A stretch of 64,000 bases of DNA from Pseudoalteromonas luteoviolacea B = ATCC 29581 (GTDB taxonomy: Bacteria > Pseudomonadota > Gammaproteobacteria > Enterobacterales > Alteromonadaceae), in the NCBI GenBank assembly GCA_000333235.1, contig CAPN01000019.1:43141-107140 (forward strand), in the 5' to 3' direction. Shown one piece after another: positions 25,547-35,089 of the stretch. The translations under genes and the position numbers were made by a program. Position 1 is the first letter of the stretch, and each line of letters begins with the position of its first letter. The notes beneath the pieces are model-generated. The model did no database searches, was not told the DNA's origin, and saw only the letters and a list, made by a program, of their open reading frames with translations.

Positions 25547-26635
25547 ATGATCGAACAATCCTTTATGCCTAAACTCGATGCTATTTGGCAAAATTTATCT
25601 ACAGCTGTGTTACTTCTAGATGCCGATTTATGTGTCATTGAAGCAAACAGCAGTGCCAGTGAACTTTTTGGTCTTGGAGTAAAGCGACTAGTAAAACAGC
25701 CCCTCGAATCGCTGTTTCATCACCATAATCTTGACTTAGAACGTATCGCCCATTACGCCCTTGACGACGGAGTAGACTGCCAACAACACAGAGTTGACGT
25801 GGTCTTCGTGGACTCGCGACATGCAACACTCGCAGTGTACGCAAGTCGCGTTGCAATAGAAAAGCAACCCTTTATTCTTTTAGAATGTCGCCGCACAGAT
25901 GACGAAATCCGTTACGACCAAGCTTCTATGCAACACCATCAATACCAAGCTGCACGTAACCTAATTCGTGGTTTAGCGCATGAAATTAAAAATCCTTTAG
26001 GAGGAATTCGCGGAGCGGCGCAATTATTGCAATATGAGGTTGATCAGCAGGAACGAGAAGAGTGTGCCACACTGATCATTGAGCAAGCAGACAGATTAAG
26101 TGAGTTAGTAGATAGGTTATTAGGGCCAAACCAAAGACCTCAAACTACGCCGTGCAATATTCACCAAACATTGGAAACTGTGCTCAAACTCAGTGCATTC
26201 GATAATACCAAGCAAATTAAAGTGACGAAAGATTACGACCCTAGCATTCCTGACATTGTTATAGATGCCAGTAAAATGCAGCAAGTCATTTTAAATATTG
26301 TACGAAATGCCCAACAAGCACTGCAACAAAGCGGTGATGAGATCACGATTAGAACTCGCATTAAACATCGAATGCGACGTGGCGATCGGATGATGAAAAA
26401 AGCATTGGTCATACAAATTATCGATAATGGGCCTGGGATCGCCGAGTCGATCCGAGAGACCTTATTCTATCCCATGATCACAAACAAAGAAGGTGGTTCT
26501 GGCCTTGGTTTATCTATCGCACAAACGCTCATTGAACAACACAATGGCATCATTGATTGCGACAGTTGGCCTGGGCACACTGAATTTAATATTTATTTGC
26601 CATTTGACAATGAGAAAGGCTGGAAGAAACAATGA
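25547..26635 (+). CDS. ntrB: Nitrogen regulation histidine kinase NtrB (GlnL)
   Basis: A 362-residue cytoplasmic sensor kinase/phosphatase that phosphorylates NtrC under PII control. The PAS domain is at 10-115, the H-box is GLAHEIKNPLGG with H145, and the N, G1 and G2 boxes follow (NIVRNAQQAL, DNGPGIAESI, GGSGLGLSIAQ). Its stop overlaps the ntrC start in ATGA. It lies directly downstream of a perfect NtrC dyad. Confidence 0.96.
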   Translation: MIEQSFMPKLDAIWQNLSTAVLLLDADLCVIEANSSASELFGLGVKRLVKQPLESLFHHHNLDLERIAHYALDDGVDCQQHRVDVVFVDSRHATLAVYASRVAIEKQPFILLECRRTDDEIRYDQASMQHHQYQAARNLIRGLAHEIKNPLGGIRGAAQLLQYEVDQQEREECATLIIEQADRLSELVDRLLGPNQRPQTTPCNIHQTLETVLKLSAFDNTKQIKVTKDYDPSIPDIVIDASKMQQVILNIVRNAQQALQQSGDEITIRTRIKHRMRRGDRMMKKALVIQIIDNGPGIAESIRETLFYPMITNKEGGSGLGLSIAQTLIEQHNGIIDCDSWPGHTEFNIYLPFDNEKGWKKQ

Positions 26636-28029
26636 AATCTGTGTGGCTTGTAGATGATGATGCATCGATCCGTTTTGTATTAGACAAAGCGCTCACTCGC
26701 GCAGGATTTACGACAGAATCCTTTGCAAACGCTCAAGATGTATTAACCGCACTGACCTACTCACAACCAGCAGTGTTAGTTTCTGATGTTAGAATGCCCG
26801 GCATCGATGGCATGGCACTGCTTGAAACTATACATGCAGACTATCCACATTTACCCGTTATTATCATTACTGCCCATTCCGATTTAGATTCAGCTGTTAA
26901 CGCGTTTCAAAAGGGAGCTTTCGAATATCTAGCCAAACCTTTTGACTTAGAAGAGGCTGTCAGCCTCGTGGAGCGCGCTTATCGAGCGTCTAATGAGAGC
27001 AAAAAAACCAAACGTAAAACTGAGCCTCAATCACGCTCAGAAATCATTGGTGAAGCCCCTGCTATGCAGGAGGTATTTCGGGCGATTGGAAAGCTCTCTG
27101 CTTCAAGCATGAGTGTATTGATAAACGGCGAGTCAGGCACAGGCAAAGAGCTTGTCGCAAGTGCTCTGCATAATCACAGCCCACGTAAAGAAAACCCGTT
27201 TATTGCGCTAAACATGGCGGCCATCCCTAAAGATCTCGTGGAATCTGAACTGTTTGGCCATGAAAAGGGGGCATTCACGGGTGCAGATACCATGCGCAGA
27301 GGACGCTTCGAACAAGCCGATGGTGGCACGCTGTTCTTAGACGAAATTGGTGATATGCCCCTTGATGTGCAAACTCGACTCCTACGCGTATTAGCGGATG
27401 GCGAGTTTTACCGTGTTGGTGGCCACAGTAGTGTCAAAGTAAACGTGCGCATTATTGCCGCAACGCATCAAAACCTAGAAGAGCGCGTCAAGAAAGGGAA
27501 ATTTCGTGAAGACCTCTTTCATCGCTTAAACGTAGTGAGACTGCGTTTACCTCCGCTTCGAGAGCGTCCAGAAGACATCGCTAAACTGACAAACCACTTT
27601 CTAGCCAAGAGTGCCAAAGAGCTGCATGTCGAGCCCAAAGAACTAAGCAAAGAAGCCTTAAAAATAATGCAAGCTTACCCATGGCCCGGTAATGTACGCC
27701 AACTCGAAAACACCTGCCGTTGGCTCACGGTAATGGCACCAGGTGAACTCGTTGGTGAACCTGACTTACCTGATGAACTGCTTCACATAGCAGCCCCAGA
27801 ACCCGCTGTTCAAGGTGATTGGCTTGATGGTTTTCAACTTTGGCTAAGTAGCGAATTGAAGCAAGGTAAAGATCATATTTGGCCTGCTATTCAAGACGAA
27901 CTTGAAACTCGGCTAATTAAAACCGCATTGCAAGCCTGCGGTGGGCATAAACAAGAGGCTGCATTGAAAATCGGCTGGGGGCGCAATACATTGACCCGCA
28001 AGCTCAAAGAGCGCAATATTCAGGATTAG
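26632..28029 (+). CDS. ntrC: Nitrogen regulation response regulator NtrC (GlnG)
   Basis: A 465-residue sigma-54 activator. The receiver domain (1-120) has the phosphoacceptor D52 in VSDVRMPG. The AAA+ domain (about 140-375) has GESGTGKE, GAFTGAD (sigma-54 contact loop) and GGTLFLDEIGDMP. The C-terminal Fis-type helix-turn-helix is at about 425-465 (HKQEAALKIGWGRNTLTRKL). It binds dyads such as those at 23184-23221 and 25522-25536. Confidence 0.97.
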   Translation: MKSVWLVDDDASIRFVLDKALTRAGFTTESFANAQDVLTALTYSQPAVLVSDVRMPGIDGMALLETIHADYPHLPVIIITAHSDLDSAVNAFQKGAFEYLAKPFDLEEAVSLVERAYRASNESKKTKRKTEPQSRSEIIGEAPAMQEVFRAIGKLSASSMSVLINGESGTGKELVASALHNHSPRKENPFIALNMAAIPKDLVESELFGHEKGAFTGADTMRRGRFEQADGGTLFLDEIGDMPLDVQTRLLRVLADGEFYRVGGHSSVKVNVRIIAATHQNLEERVKKGKFREDLFHRLNVVRLRLPPLRERPEDIAKLTNHFLAKSAKELHVEPKELSKEALKIMQAYPWPGNVRQLENTCRWLTVMAPGELVGEPDLPDELLHIAAPEPAVQGDWLDGFQLWLSSELKQGKDHIWPAIQDELETRLIKTALQACGGHKQEAALKIGWGRNTLTRKLKERNIQD

Positions 28030-28110
28030 TAATAGTAATCAATTTGAACTTAAGCTCGAGATACGGCAAGATGCCCGTTTGAAGCGTTTAGTTTGAGGTA
28101 ACTTGAGTAT

Positions 28111-28566
28111 ATGCGTTTACTCGAACATATTCCGCTGTTCAAACAGCTTGAAATTGTTAACCGTCTGGCTTTTTTTAAAGAGTTTACCCTCGCCGAACGA
28201 CAAGTGTTACTTGAATCGTTTGGTTGCTTATACCTTATCAATAAAGATCGTCATGCTTTTAAACGATATGAGAAAGACGACCGCTTATACATTGTGTTAA
28301 GTGGTGAGTTAACAATTTATAGTAAAGAAAGTCACCGACATCTTGGACAAATATTGCCAGGAGAATTCGTTGGTGAGGGCGCATTTATTAGTCATCGTGA
28401 ACGCTCGACGAGCGCAAAAGCCCTCGTCGATACCATTGTGCTCGCGATTACTTCTGAAGCCCTAACCCGGTTACCAAATGTGATCCGCGAGAAGATTAAA
28501 GATCAACTCATCATCGGTATGAGTGCACGAATCGCTAAACTCAACACTCATCTAGAGCAAAGTTAA
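28111..28566 (+). CDS. Cyclic nucleotide-binding-domain protein
   Basis: A 151-residue protein made of one cNMP-binding beta barrel: FFKEFTLAERQVLL, YIVLSGELTIYS, and the phosphate-cassette-like PGEFVGEGAFISHRERSTSAKAL. The cassette Gly, Glu and Arg positions are broadly kept. There is no DNA-binding or output domain, so it may work through a protein partner. It lies 81 bases after ntrC on the same strand. Confidence 0.75.
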   Translation: MRLLEHIPLFKQLEIVNRLAFFKEFTLAERQVLLESFGCLYLINKDRHAFKRYEKDDRLYIVLSGELTIYSKESHRHLGQILPGEFVGEGAFISHRERSTSAKALVDTIVLAITSEALTRLPNVIREKIKDQLIIGMSARIAKLNTHLEQS

Positions 28567-28624
28567 CCCCATTCAGCTAATTTGCCTTTTCCCGATAGCG
28601 TCTAATAACTTAACCTATAGCCTC

Positions 28625-28661
28625 GTTACCCCAAGATGCGTGTTCAGCGAGAATGTGTAGG
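28625..28661. repeat. Dispersed 37-base repeat, copy 1
   Basis: GTTACC..AAGATGC.TG.TC..CGAGAAT.TGTAGG agrees at 30 of 37 positions, without gaps, with 60062-60098. Confidence 0.6.
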
Positions 28662-28836
28662 CCGTTAGGCAGGTTACCGATGTGATCCGCAGTGTTCTGG
28701 GCAATTGCACGCAATATTCTACCTTCTGCACCCATGCCGCCAAATGTTTATTGCAGTTAGCGGCGGTGTTAATCCCTCAAAAGGATTTTGAGTGTGGGTA
28801 GTTATACTCAAGCGATCGGCGACACATCACAAAAGA

Positions 28837-28866
28837 AAAAGGAGCAAACGGTTGTTTGCTCCTTTT
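28837..28866. terminator. Strong intrinsic terminator
   Basis: A 13 bp perfect stem AAAAGGAGCAAAC/GTTTGCTCCTTTT with 4-base loop, able to work in both directions between convergent genes. Confidence 0.85.
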
Positions 28867-28876
28867 CAGTTTAATC

Positions 28877-28917
28877 ACCTATCGTGTTATTAAGTAATAC
28901 AACATAACACGATAGGT
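28877..28917. repeat. 14 bp perfect inverted repeat
   Basis: ACCTATCGTGTTAT (28877-28890) and ATAACACGATAGGT (28904-28917) with 13 bases between, just downstream of the aminotransferase stop. It is probably a 3' hairpin, without a T run of its own. Confidence 0.6.
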
Positions 28918-28948
28918 TATCTAGAAAGACTGGTCTGACTCAATCAAT

Positions 28949-30187
28949 CTAGCGCGCTAGAAACTGCTCTATACGGTCGAACAAGGTCGAAAGCTCATCA
29001 ATCGTGTTATAATGCATGCAACCAATACGTACAACGCCGCCTTTGTCGATCACTCCAAGTTGTTCACACAACCCTTGCGCATAGAAATTGCCATCCCACA
29101 CGCAAATATGATGTTCACCTAAAAACTCCGATACTTTACGTGGTTCTATTCCCGCAAAAGTTAGCGCAAAAGTCGGGGTACGCTCAGCTAAACGCATTTG
29201 ATCCGCAATCCCATAAAGGGTGATCTCTGGAAACTCGGCAATACGCTTTAACACATACTCAGACAATGCCATTTCATGCGCTTTGGTTTTTGCAAATGCA
29301 TCGCTTAAGCGTTCACGGCGTGTCGCCGTTTTTGGCAAGTCACTGAGGCTTGCAATGTATTCAATCGCGGCAATAACACCGGCTAAGCCTTCAAAGCTTT
29401 GCGTGCCGGTTTCCCAGCGACCTGGAATAACGTCTTTAGCAGGCTCTACTTTGTAAGGCGTAAAGCCCTCTAAGTGTGCTTTTTTGCCATACACTATCCC
29501 AACATGCGGGCCAAAAAACTTATACGCCGAACACGCCAAAAAGTCACAGTCTAACGCTTGCACGTCAATCAGCTCGTGCGGTGCGTAGTGAACGGCATCA
29601 ACGTATACCAGCGCACCAACTTGGTGCGCCATCTCAACAATGCGTTTAATGTCGTTAATTGAACCCGTGGTGTTTGACGCATAAGTCACCGCAACCAACT
29701 TGGTCTTCGTGCTTAGCAGGCTCGCGTAGTGCTCAAGATCTAAGGTGCAATCAGCTTCGTTAATACGCACAGCCTGTACTTTTACGCCTTTGTCTTCAGC
29801 AGCTTGACGCCAAGAGGAAACATTTGAATAATGATCGGCATTGGTGACAATCACTTCATCACCCGCTTGCCAATTACGCGAAATCGCACGACTAAAGCTA
29901 AACGTAAGACTCGTCATATTCGCACCAAATACGATTTGCTCTTTACTAGGTGCATTGAGTAGATCGGCAACCGCTTGACGAGCACCATTCATTAGCTCAA
30001 CTGTTTTATGACTCGAAAAAAACGCGCCCCCTAGATTAGCATTAAAATAACCAAGATAAGCCGACATTGCGCTTAGTACAGATTGAGGTACTTGCGAGCC
30101 TCCCGGCCCATCTAAAAAGATCGGCGCTTGCCCATTTAGCGATTGCATCAACGCTGGAAATTGTCTACGAATGGTATTTAAGTCCAT
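28949..30187 (-). CDS. Class V aminotransferase, cysteine-desulfurase-like
   Basis: A 412-residue PLP enzyme of the SufS/CsdA-like superfamily. Blocks: FLDGPGGSQVP at the N-terminus, ANMTSLTFSFSRAI, DADHYSN-like NADHYSN, YVDAVHYAPHELIDV with the PLP aspartate, and ACSAYKFFGPHVGI with the Schiff-base lysine. The usual active-site cysteine loop of true desulfurases is not obvious, so desulfurase activity is uncertain; isopenicillin epimerase-like or C-S/C-N lyase chemistry is equally possible. ATG at 30187 is preferred because GTGAG lies just upstream; GTG at 30196 is an alternative directly after the dioxygenase stop. It is coupled to the dioxygenase gene. Confidence 0.8.
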   Translation of the reverse strand: MDLNTIRRQFPALMQSLNGQAPIFLDGPGGSQVPQSVLSAMSAYLGYFNANLGGAFFSSHKTVELMNGARQAVADLLNAPSKEQIVFGANMTSLTFSFSRAISRNWQAGDEVIVTNADHYSNVSSWRQAAEDKGVKVQAVRINEADCTLDLEHYASLLSTKTKLVAVTYASNTTGSINDIKRIVEMAHQVGALVYVDAVHYAPHELIDVQALDCDFLACSAYKFFGPHVGIVYGKKAHLEGFTPYKVEPAKDVIPGRWETGTQSFEGLAGVIAAIEYIASLSDLPKTATRRERLSDAFAKTKAHEMALSEYVLKRIAEFPEITLYGIADQMRLAERTPTFALTFAGIEPRKVSEFLGEHHICVWDGNFYAQGLCEQLGVIDKGGVVRIGCMHYNTIDELSTLFDRIEQFLAR

Positions 30188-30196
30188 GATTCTCAC

Positions 30197-30826
30197 TTAC
30201 GCGGTAAAGACAAAACAATCTAAATAACCAACTTTATTAGCGTCGATTTTATTCATCGGTGTTGCATTGTGCCAAACTTGTCTGTCATTCACCAAAGCAA
30301 ATAAACCATCTTTGATTTCCATCTTGAAACAAGGATCCGCATCCTTTGTTTCATACACAAGTAGTTCGCCACCTTGAATATTTTCGTGAGATACACCACA
30401 TACACAAACGTGATCAAAACCATCTTGGTGAATGCCTTCCGGTGCAGGTGGCGTATCACTTTCAATCGCTAGCATACGGAATTGATGTACTTCGATTTCT
30501 TGGTCGTCGCGAATGCCGGACATCTCTCGAAACTGCATTAAGAGATGCTTGAAGCCATCCGTATTTAATAAGGCTACACTTAAATTTTCATAAACACGTT
30601 CAATGTTGCCTTGAAACGTGTTGATCGAGTCATCTTGAACAAATGCTTTAGTTGGTTGTAAATGTACTTGATGATTATCAAATTTGACCACCGAATAGCG
30701 GCGTTTACGAAATGCCCCATCTGCATATGGGTTGTCTGGTAGCGTGTCGAACGAGGGCTTTACATCATTAATGTAATTTTGCCCAATAAAACGGAGCTGC
30801 AATAAATTCTGGTTGTTGATTGTCAT
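30197..30826 (-). CDS. 2-oxoglutarate/Fe(II) dioxygenase family protein
   Basis: A 209-residue protein resembling the 2OG-Fe_Oxy_2 family, which includes free amino acid hydroxylases such as isoleucine dioxygenase. Iron ligands are likely H and D in GIHQDGFDHV and the distal H in VWHNATPM; an Arg usually bound to 2OG is not obvious. It is directly upstream of a PLP class V enzyme with no gap, so the pair may act in sequence on an amino acid: hydroxylation, then PLP-dependent cleavage or transamination. Substrate unknown. Confidence 0.75.
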   Translation of the reverse strand: MTINNQNLLQLRFIGQNYINDVKPSFDTLPDNPYADGAFRKRRYSVVKFDNHQVHLQPTKAFVQDDSINTFQGNIERVYENLSVALLNTDGFKHLLMQFREMSGIRDDQEIEVHQFRMLAIESDTPPAPEGIHQDGFDHVCVCGVSHENIQGGELLVYETKDADPCFKMEIKDGLFALVNDRQVWHNATPMNKIDANKVGYLDCFVFTA

Positions 30827-30990
30827 GAGTTACTTCACCTAGGATGAAAATATCGCGTGGATCATAATCTATTATAAGTGAAAATGCTGATTAGATTTTA
30901 TTGCTTTATTGCAAATTAAAGGATTGACTAACTAATTAAAAATACATAAAGAGAATATTTATCCAATTATCAAATTTGGGTATTTGTAAT

Positions 30991-31020
30991 AAAAAAGCCT
31001 CGACAACGCGAGGCTTTTTT
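30991..31020. terminator. Terminator after acnB
   Basis: A 12 bp stem AAAAAAGCCTCG/CGAGGCTTTTTT with 6-base loop; T run on both strands. Confidence 0.88.
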
Positions 31021-31035
31021 AGGCAAGTCGGTAAA

Positions 31036-33633
31036 TTAAACCGCTTGTTGGATGATCACAGTATCGGCTTTCTTGGTGTACTGTGGCATCTTATGGAAGT
31101 TCAAGTAACGGTATGTATCAGACGCCGTGGCATTGATCTTCTCTGCGTACTCTTGGTACTCAGCAGGTGTTGGTAGTCTACCAATGATTGCTGCAACTGC
31201 TGCAAGTTCAGCAGACGCTAGGAACACGTTTGCACCTGTACCTAAACGGTTCGGGAAGTTACGTGTAGATGTAGAAACAACCGTTGCTTTGTCCGCTACG
31301 CGTGCTTGGTTACCCATACACAGTGAACATCCTGGTGTTTCGATACGCGCGCCAACACGGCCGTAAATTCCGTAGTAACCTTCGTCCGTTAACTGGTCAC
31401 GGTCCATCTTCGTTGGTGGTGCAATCCACATACGCGTTGGTAATTGACCTTTGAAGTTGTTTAACAACTTACCTGCTGCACGGAAGTGACCGATGTTCGT
31501 CATACAAGAACCGATAAACACTTCGTCGATCTTCTCGCCTTGAACGTCTGAAAGAAGACGCGCATCGTCTGGATCGTTTGGTGCACACAGCACTGGCTCT
31601 GTGATCTCTGCAAGATCGATGTCGATGATGTGTGCGTATTCTGCATCCGCATCCGCTTCCATCAATTCAGGGTTTGCTAGCCACTCTTGCATCTTACCGA
31701 TACGACGCTCGATAGTACGTACATCACCGTAACCTTCAGAGATCATCCACTTAAGCATAACGATGTTAGAGTTTAAGTATTCTGCGATTGACTCACGAGA
31801 AAGCTTAACTGTACAGCCTGCTGCTGAACGCTCTGCAGATGCGTCAGATAGTTCGAACGCTTGCTCAACCGTTAGGTGCTCAACACCTTCAATCTCAAGG
31901 ATACGACCAGAGAATTCGTTTACTTTACCTTTCTTCTCAACCGTCAATAGACCTTGTTTGATTGCGTAGTAAGGGATAGCGTGTACTAGGTCACGTAGTG
32001 TGATACCTGCTTGCATTTCACCTTTAAAACGAACAAGGATTGACTCTGGCATATCTAGTGGCATAACACCGGTTGCTGCTGCGAATGCAACTGCGCCAGA
32101 ACCCGCTGGGAATGAAATACCAAGTGGGAAACGGGTATGCGAGTCACCACCAGTACCTACTGTATCTGGAAGTAACATACGGTTTAACCATGAGTGGATA
32201 ACACCGTCACCTGGACGTAGTGATACACCACCACGGTTCATGATGAAATCAGGCAGTGTGTGGTGCGTTTCAACGTCGATTGGTTTTGGATACGCTGACG
32301 TGTGGCAGAAAGACTGCATTGTTAGATCTGCAGAGAAACCTAAACACGCTAGATCTTTAAGCTCGTCACGCGTCATTGGACCTGTTGTATCTTGTGAACC
32401 TACTGTCGTCATTTTTGGTTCGCAGTATTGACCAGGGCGAACACCAGCAACGTTACATGCACGACCAACCATCTTCTGGGCAAGCGTGAAGCCTTTGCCA
32501 GAATCAACCGGAGCTGATGGCTTACGGAAAATCGTCTCTGCTGGTAGACCTAGTGATACACGGGCTTTGTCCGTTAGACCACGACCGATGATCAGTGGAA
32601 TACGACCACCAGCACGCACTTCATCAAGAATCACGTCAGATTTTAATGAGAATGTCGTGATAACTTCGTCAGTACCGTGACGCTTAACCACACCTTCAAA
32701 TGGGTAGATGTCGATTTGGTCGCCCATGTTTAGGTCGTCAACTGGTAGTTCGATTGGTAGCGCGCCTGAGTCTTCCATTGTGTTGAAGAAAATCGGAGCA
32801 ATTTTACCACCAAGACACACACCACCAACGCGCTTGTTTGGTACGAATGGGATGTCATCACCCATGAACCAAAGTACTGAGTTCGTTGCTGATTTACGAG
32901 AAGAACCTGTACCAACTACGTCACCTACGTACGCTAGTGGTAAACTTTTCGCTTTTAATTCTTCTAGTTGAGAAATAGGACCGATTTCGCCTGCTTTCTC
33001 TGGCACGATACCATCACGCTCGTTTTTAAGCATTGCTAGTGCGTGTAGTGGAATATCAGGACGTGACCATGCATCTGGTGCTGGTGATAGGTCGTCCGTA
33101 TTTGTCTCGCCAGTTACTTTGAATACAGTAACAGAGATTTTTTCAGCAACGTTTGGTCTTTCTAAGAACCAATCTGCATTTGCCCATGATTCAATAACTT
33201 GCTTCGCGTGCGCATTACCTGCTTTCGCTTTTTCTTCTACATCGTAGAACGCATCAAACATCAATAATGTGTGAGATAGGCCTTTTGCTACGATTGGCGC
33301 AAGCGCTGCATCGTCAAGTAAGTCGATCATAGGCGCGATGTTGTAGCCGCCAAGCATAGTACCAAGTAATTCAGCTGCATATTCTTTTGATACGAGTGGT
33401 GATGTTGCTTCACCTTTCGCTACAGCTGCTAGGAAACCAGCTTTAATGTAAGCCGCGTCATCCACACCTGGTGGTACGCGATTTACTAATAGATCCAGGA
33501 TAAACTCTTCTTCGCCTGCAGGTGGATTTTTCAATAATTCAACGAGATCTGCAGTCTGTTGAGCGTCTAGAGGCTTAGGCACGATGCCTTGAGCTGCACG
33601 CTCTTCAACGTGTTTACGGTATTCTTGAAGCAC
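31036..33633 (-). CDS. acnB: Aconitate hydratase B
   Basis: An 865-residue AcnB that interconverts citrate and isocitrate in the TCA cycle. The order is HEAT-like N-terminal domain (1-160), swivel domain (about 165-380, with [17 protein letters not shown] and [13 protein letters not shown]), and the 4Fe-4S catalytic domains. [15 protein letters not shown] (near 710) and [12 protein letters not shown] (near 770) supply the three cluster cysteines. Length matches E. coli AcnB (865). Monocistronic with a strong terminator. Confidence 0.98.
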   Translation of the reverse strand: MLQEYRKHVEERAAQGIVPKPLDAQQTADLVELLKNPPAGEEEFILDLLVNRVPPGVDDAAYIKAGFLAAVAKGEATSPLVSKEYAAELLGTMLGGYNIAPMIDLLDDAALAPIVAKGLSHTLLMFDAFYDVEEKAKAGNAHAKQVIESWANADWFLERPNVAEKISVTVFKVTGETNTDDLSPAPDAWSRPDIPLHALAMLKNERDGIVPEKAGEIGPISQLEELKAKSLPLAYVGDVVGTGSSRKSATNSVLWFMGDDIPFVPNKRVGGVCLGGKIAPIFFNTMEDSGALPIELPVDDLNMGDQIDIYPFEGVVKRHGTDEVITTFSLKSDVILDEVRAGGRIPLIIGRGLTDKARVSLGLPAETIFRKPSAPVDSGKGFTLAQKMVGRACNVAGVRPGQYCEPKMTTVGSQDTTGPMTRDELKDLACLGFSADLTMQSFCHTSAYPKPIDVETHHTLPDFIMNRGGVSLRPGDGVIHSWLNRMLLPDTVGTGGDSHTRFPLGISFPAGSGAVAFAAATGVMPLDMPESILVRFKGEMQAGITLRDLVHAIPYYAIKQGLLTVEKKGKVNEFSGRILEIEGVEHLTVEQAFELSDASAERSAAGCTVKLSRESIAEYLNSNIVMLKWMISEGYGDVRTIERRIGKMQEWLANPELMEADADAEYAHIIDIDLAEITEPVLCAPNDPDDARLLSDVQGEKIDEVFIGSCMTNIGHFRAAGKLLNNFKGQLPTRMWIAPPTKMDRDQLTDEGYYGIYGRVGARIETPGCSLCMGNQARVADKATVVSTSTRNFPNRLGTGANVFLASAELAAVAAIIGRLPTPAEYQEYAEKINATASDTYRYLNFHKMPQYTKKADTVIIQQAV

Positions 33634-33946
33634 AATATTGCCCTCTTGGTGACGTGAAGATGTAGGAATTTGATTGTCGAAAGACAGTGTCCTTACACCT
33701 AGAATATAACGCTACTGATTATAAGGCCTTTAAGTATAGATGAAAATGACACAACGGCGAGCAACCTTTATAGTCACTATAAATACCATGAATAGTAAAG
33801 GTTATTTTTCGGCTAAATGTGAATAATACACATCCTCATCTCTGATGTTGACCTCGATTAAGGTATATAACGAAAAAACCCAGTACCTAGGTACTGGGCT
33901 TTAAAATTATTGTTTCAGTATCGTACTGAACTTGTCAGAGTGCAAC
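33634..33946. other. acnB upstream region and ompA-like gene terminator region
   Basis: 313 bases without a gene. An 8 bp inverted repeat AACCTTTA/TAAAGGTT (33763-33770 with 33796-33803) lies about 130 bases upstream of acnB; the terminator of the OmpA-like gene is at 33884-33912. Confidence 0.5.
33884..33912 (-). terminator. Terminator of the OmpA-like gene
   Basis: The perfect palindrome CCCAGTACCTAGGTACTGGG (33889-33908) with AAAAAA on its left gives a T run on the minus strand. Confidence 0.85.
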
Positions 33947-34969
33947 TTACTGACGTTTTACTTTTACTTTTTCAATCGTTGTGATGTTTGCTTCAACACG
34001 ACGGTTTTCTGCGTGAGCTGTCTTTCTATAAGCTTTGTTTAACAAGCGCTCTTCGCCATAACCTACTGTTGAAATGCGTGAATCAGCAACACCAAGTTTA
34101 ACAAGTTGCTTAGCTACTGCGTCAGCACGTTTCTTCGACAACACTTGGTTGTACTGTGCATCACCAATAGATGACGTGTGACCTTCTAACACCACAGTTG
34201 CATCGCTGTGCTTTTTCATAAACTCAGCTACGGCATCGATGTCTTTAAAGTATTGTTCTGTTACGTTTGCTTTATCATGAGCAAAACGAACCAGCAAACT
34301 AACAGACACTTTCTCTTCACGGTATAACGTACAGCCGTTGCTATCTACCGCATCAACCATTGGTGTACCTGGACACTTGTCATTCTCGTCCAACACACCG
34401 TCTTGATCCGAGTCAACTGGTGCAGGTTGTGGTGCTGGCTCAATTGGAGCAGGTGCAGAACCCATACCAAATAGGTAGCTCATACCGAGTTTCGCGTTAA
34501 CGTCTGTATAGCTACGATCAATGCCTTGATAAACCGCGGTTTCAAAATTCACAGCCCAGTTCTTATCAGCCATTAACTGATAACCAGCACCTAGATTTGC
34601 AAAGGTCATTTTGTCAAACGCATCTATCGATTTAACACCAAATACGGCGTAAAGTGGACCACCATTAAAGTGATACAAACCATCGATACCTACACGGCTG
34701 CCTGACAAAGTATCATTACGTAAACCTGAAAGTTTGAAATCCATATCCGCATACTCAAGACGAGCACGCCAGTATTCGTTAAATTTATAACCTAACTCCG
34801 CACCCCAAGAACTTGAATTATCAACGTTGACACCAACAGCATCACGGATGTTTAGCCATTTTGATTTGTAATAATCACCATAAACGCCAACAAATACGCC
34901 TTGGTCATCTTGTGCTTGTGCAGAACCTGCAGCAATTAGGAGCGCGATGCTCAATGCTTTTAATTTCAT
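33947..34969 (-). CDS. OmpA-family outer-membrane protein
   Basis: A 340-residue protein. The signal peptide ends at AQAQDD. Residues 22-170 form an eight-stranded barrel-like domain starting GVFVGVYGDYY. A Pro/Ala hinge (APAPIEPAPQPAPV) leads into a type 3 thrombospondin-like calcium repeat (DSDQDGVLDENDKCPGTP). The C-terminal OmpA peptidoglycan-binding domain (about 225-330) includes VVLEGHTSSIGDAQYN, SKKRADAV and AENRRVE. Role: outer membrane to cell wall anchoring and possibly porin. Single gene with its own terminator. Confidence 0.9.
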   Translation of the reverse strand: MKLKALSIALLIAAGSAQAQDDQGVFVGVYGDYYKSKWLNIRDAVGVNVDNSSSWGAELGYKFNEYWRARLEYADMDFKLSGLRNDTLSGSRVGIDGLYHFNGGPLYAVFGVKSIDAFDKMTFANLGAGYQLMADKNWAVNFETAVYQGIDRSYTDVNAKLGMSYLFGMGSAPAPIEPAPQPAPVDSDQDGVLDENDKCPGTPMVDAVDSNGCTLYREEKVSVSLLVRFAHDKANVTEQYFKDIDAVAEFMKKHSDATVVLEGHTSSIGDAQYNQVLSKKRADAVAKQLVKLGVADSRISTVGYGEERLLNKAYRKTAHAENRRVEANITTIEKVKVKRQ

Positions 34970-35089
34970 GTTTCTTCCCGTCTTTTCGCTATGCGAATGT
35001 CTTCGCGACTATTTATAACCACCATCATAGTAGTCTAATTCTTAATTATTACTTAACGTAATGTCATCTTTCATGACAATTGTAGACAA

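Larger units (their letters stand above)
28567..28948. other. Intergenic region with a dispersed repeat and two strong hairpins
   Basis: No credible gene. It holds a 37-base dispersed repeat (28625-28661, relative at 60062-60098), the terminator at 28837-28866 and a 14 bp perfect inverted repeat at 28877-28917. Confidence 0.55.

Noticed and set aside
28610..28735. A 41-codon minus-strand frame reading MGAEGRILRAIAQNTADH onward
   Set aside because: Coding-like at first sight, but its 3' half is the dispersed 37-base repeat also found at 60062-60098, and there is no ribosome binding site.
29613..29627. A perfect NtrC-type dyad GCACCAACTTGGTGC
   Set aside because: It lies deep inside the class V aminotransferase coding sequence, far from any promoter or sigma-54 site; most likely chance.
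32000..32431. Long open frames antisense to acnB and typA
   Set aside because: They arise from the codon bias of highly expressed genes and show no independent start signals.
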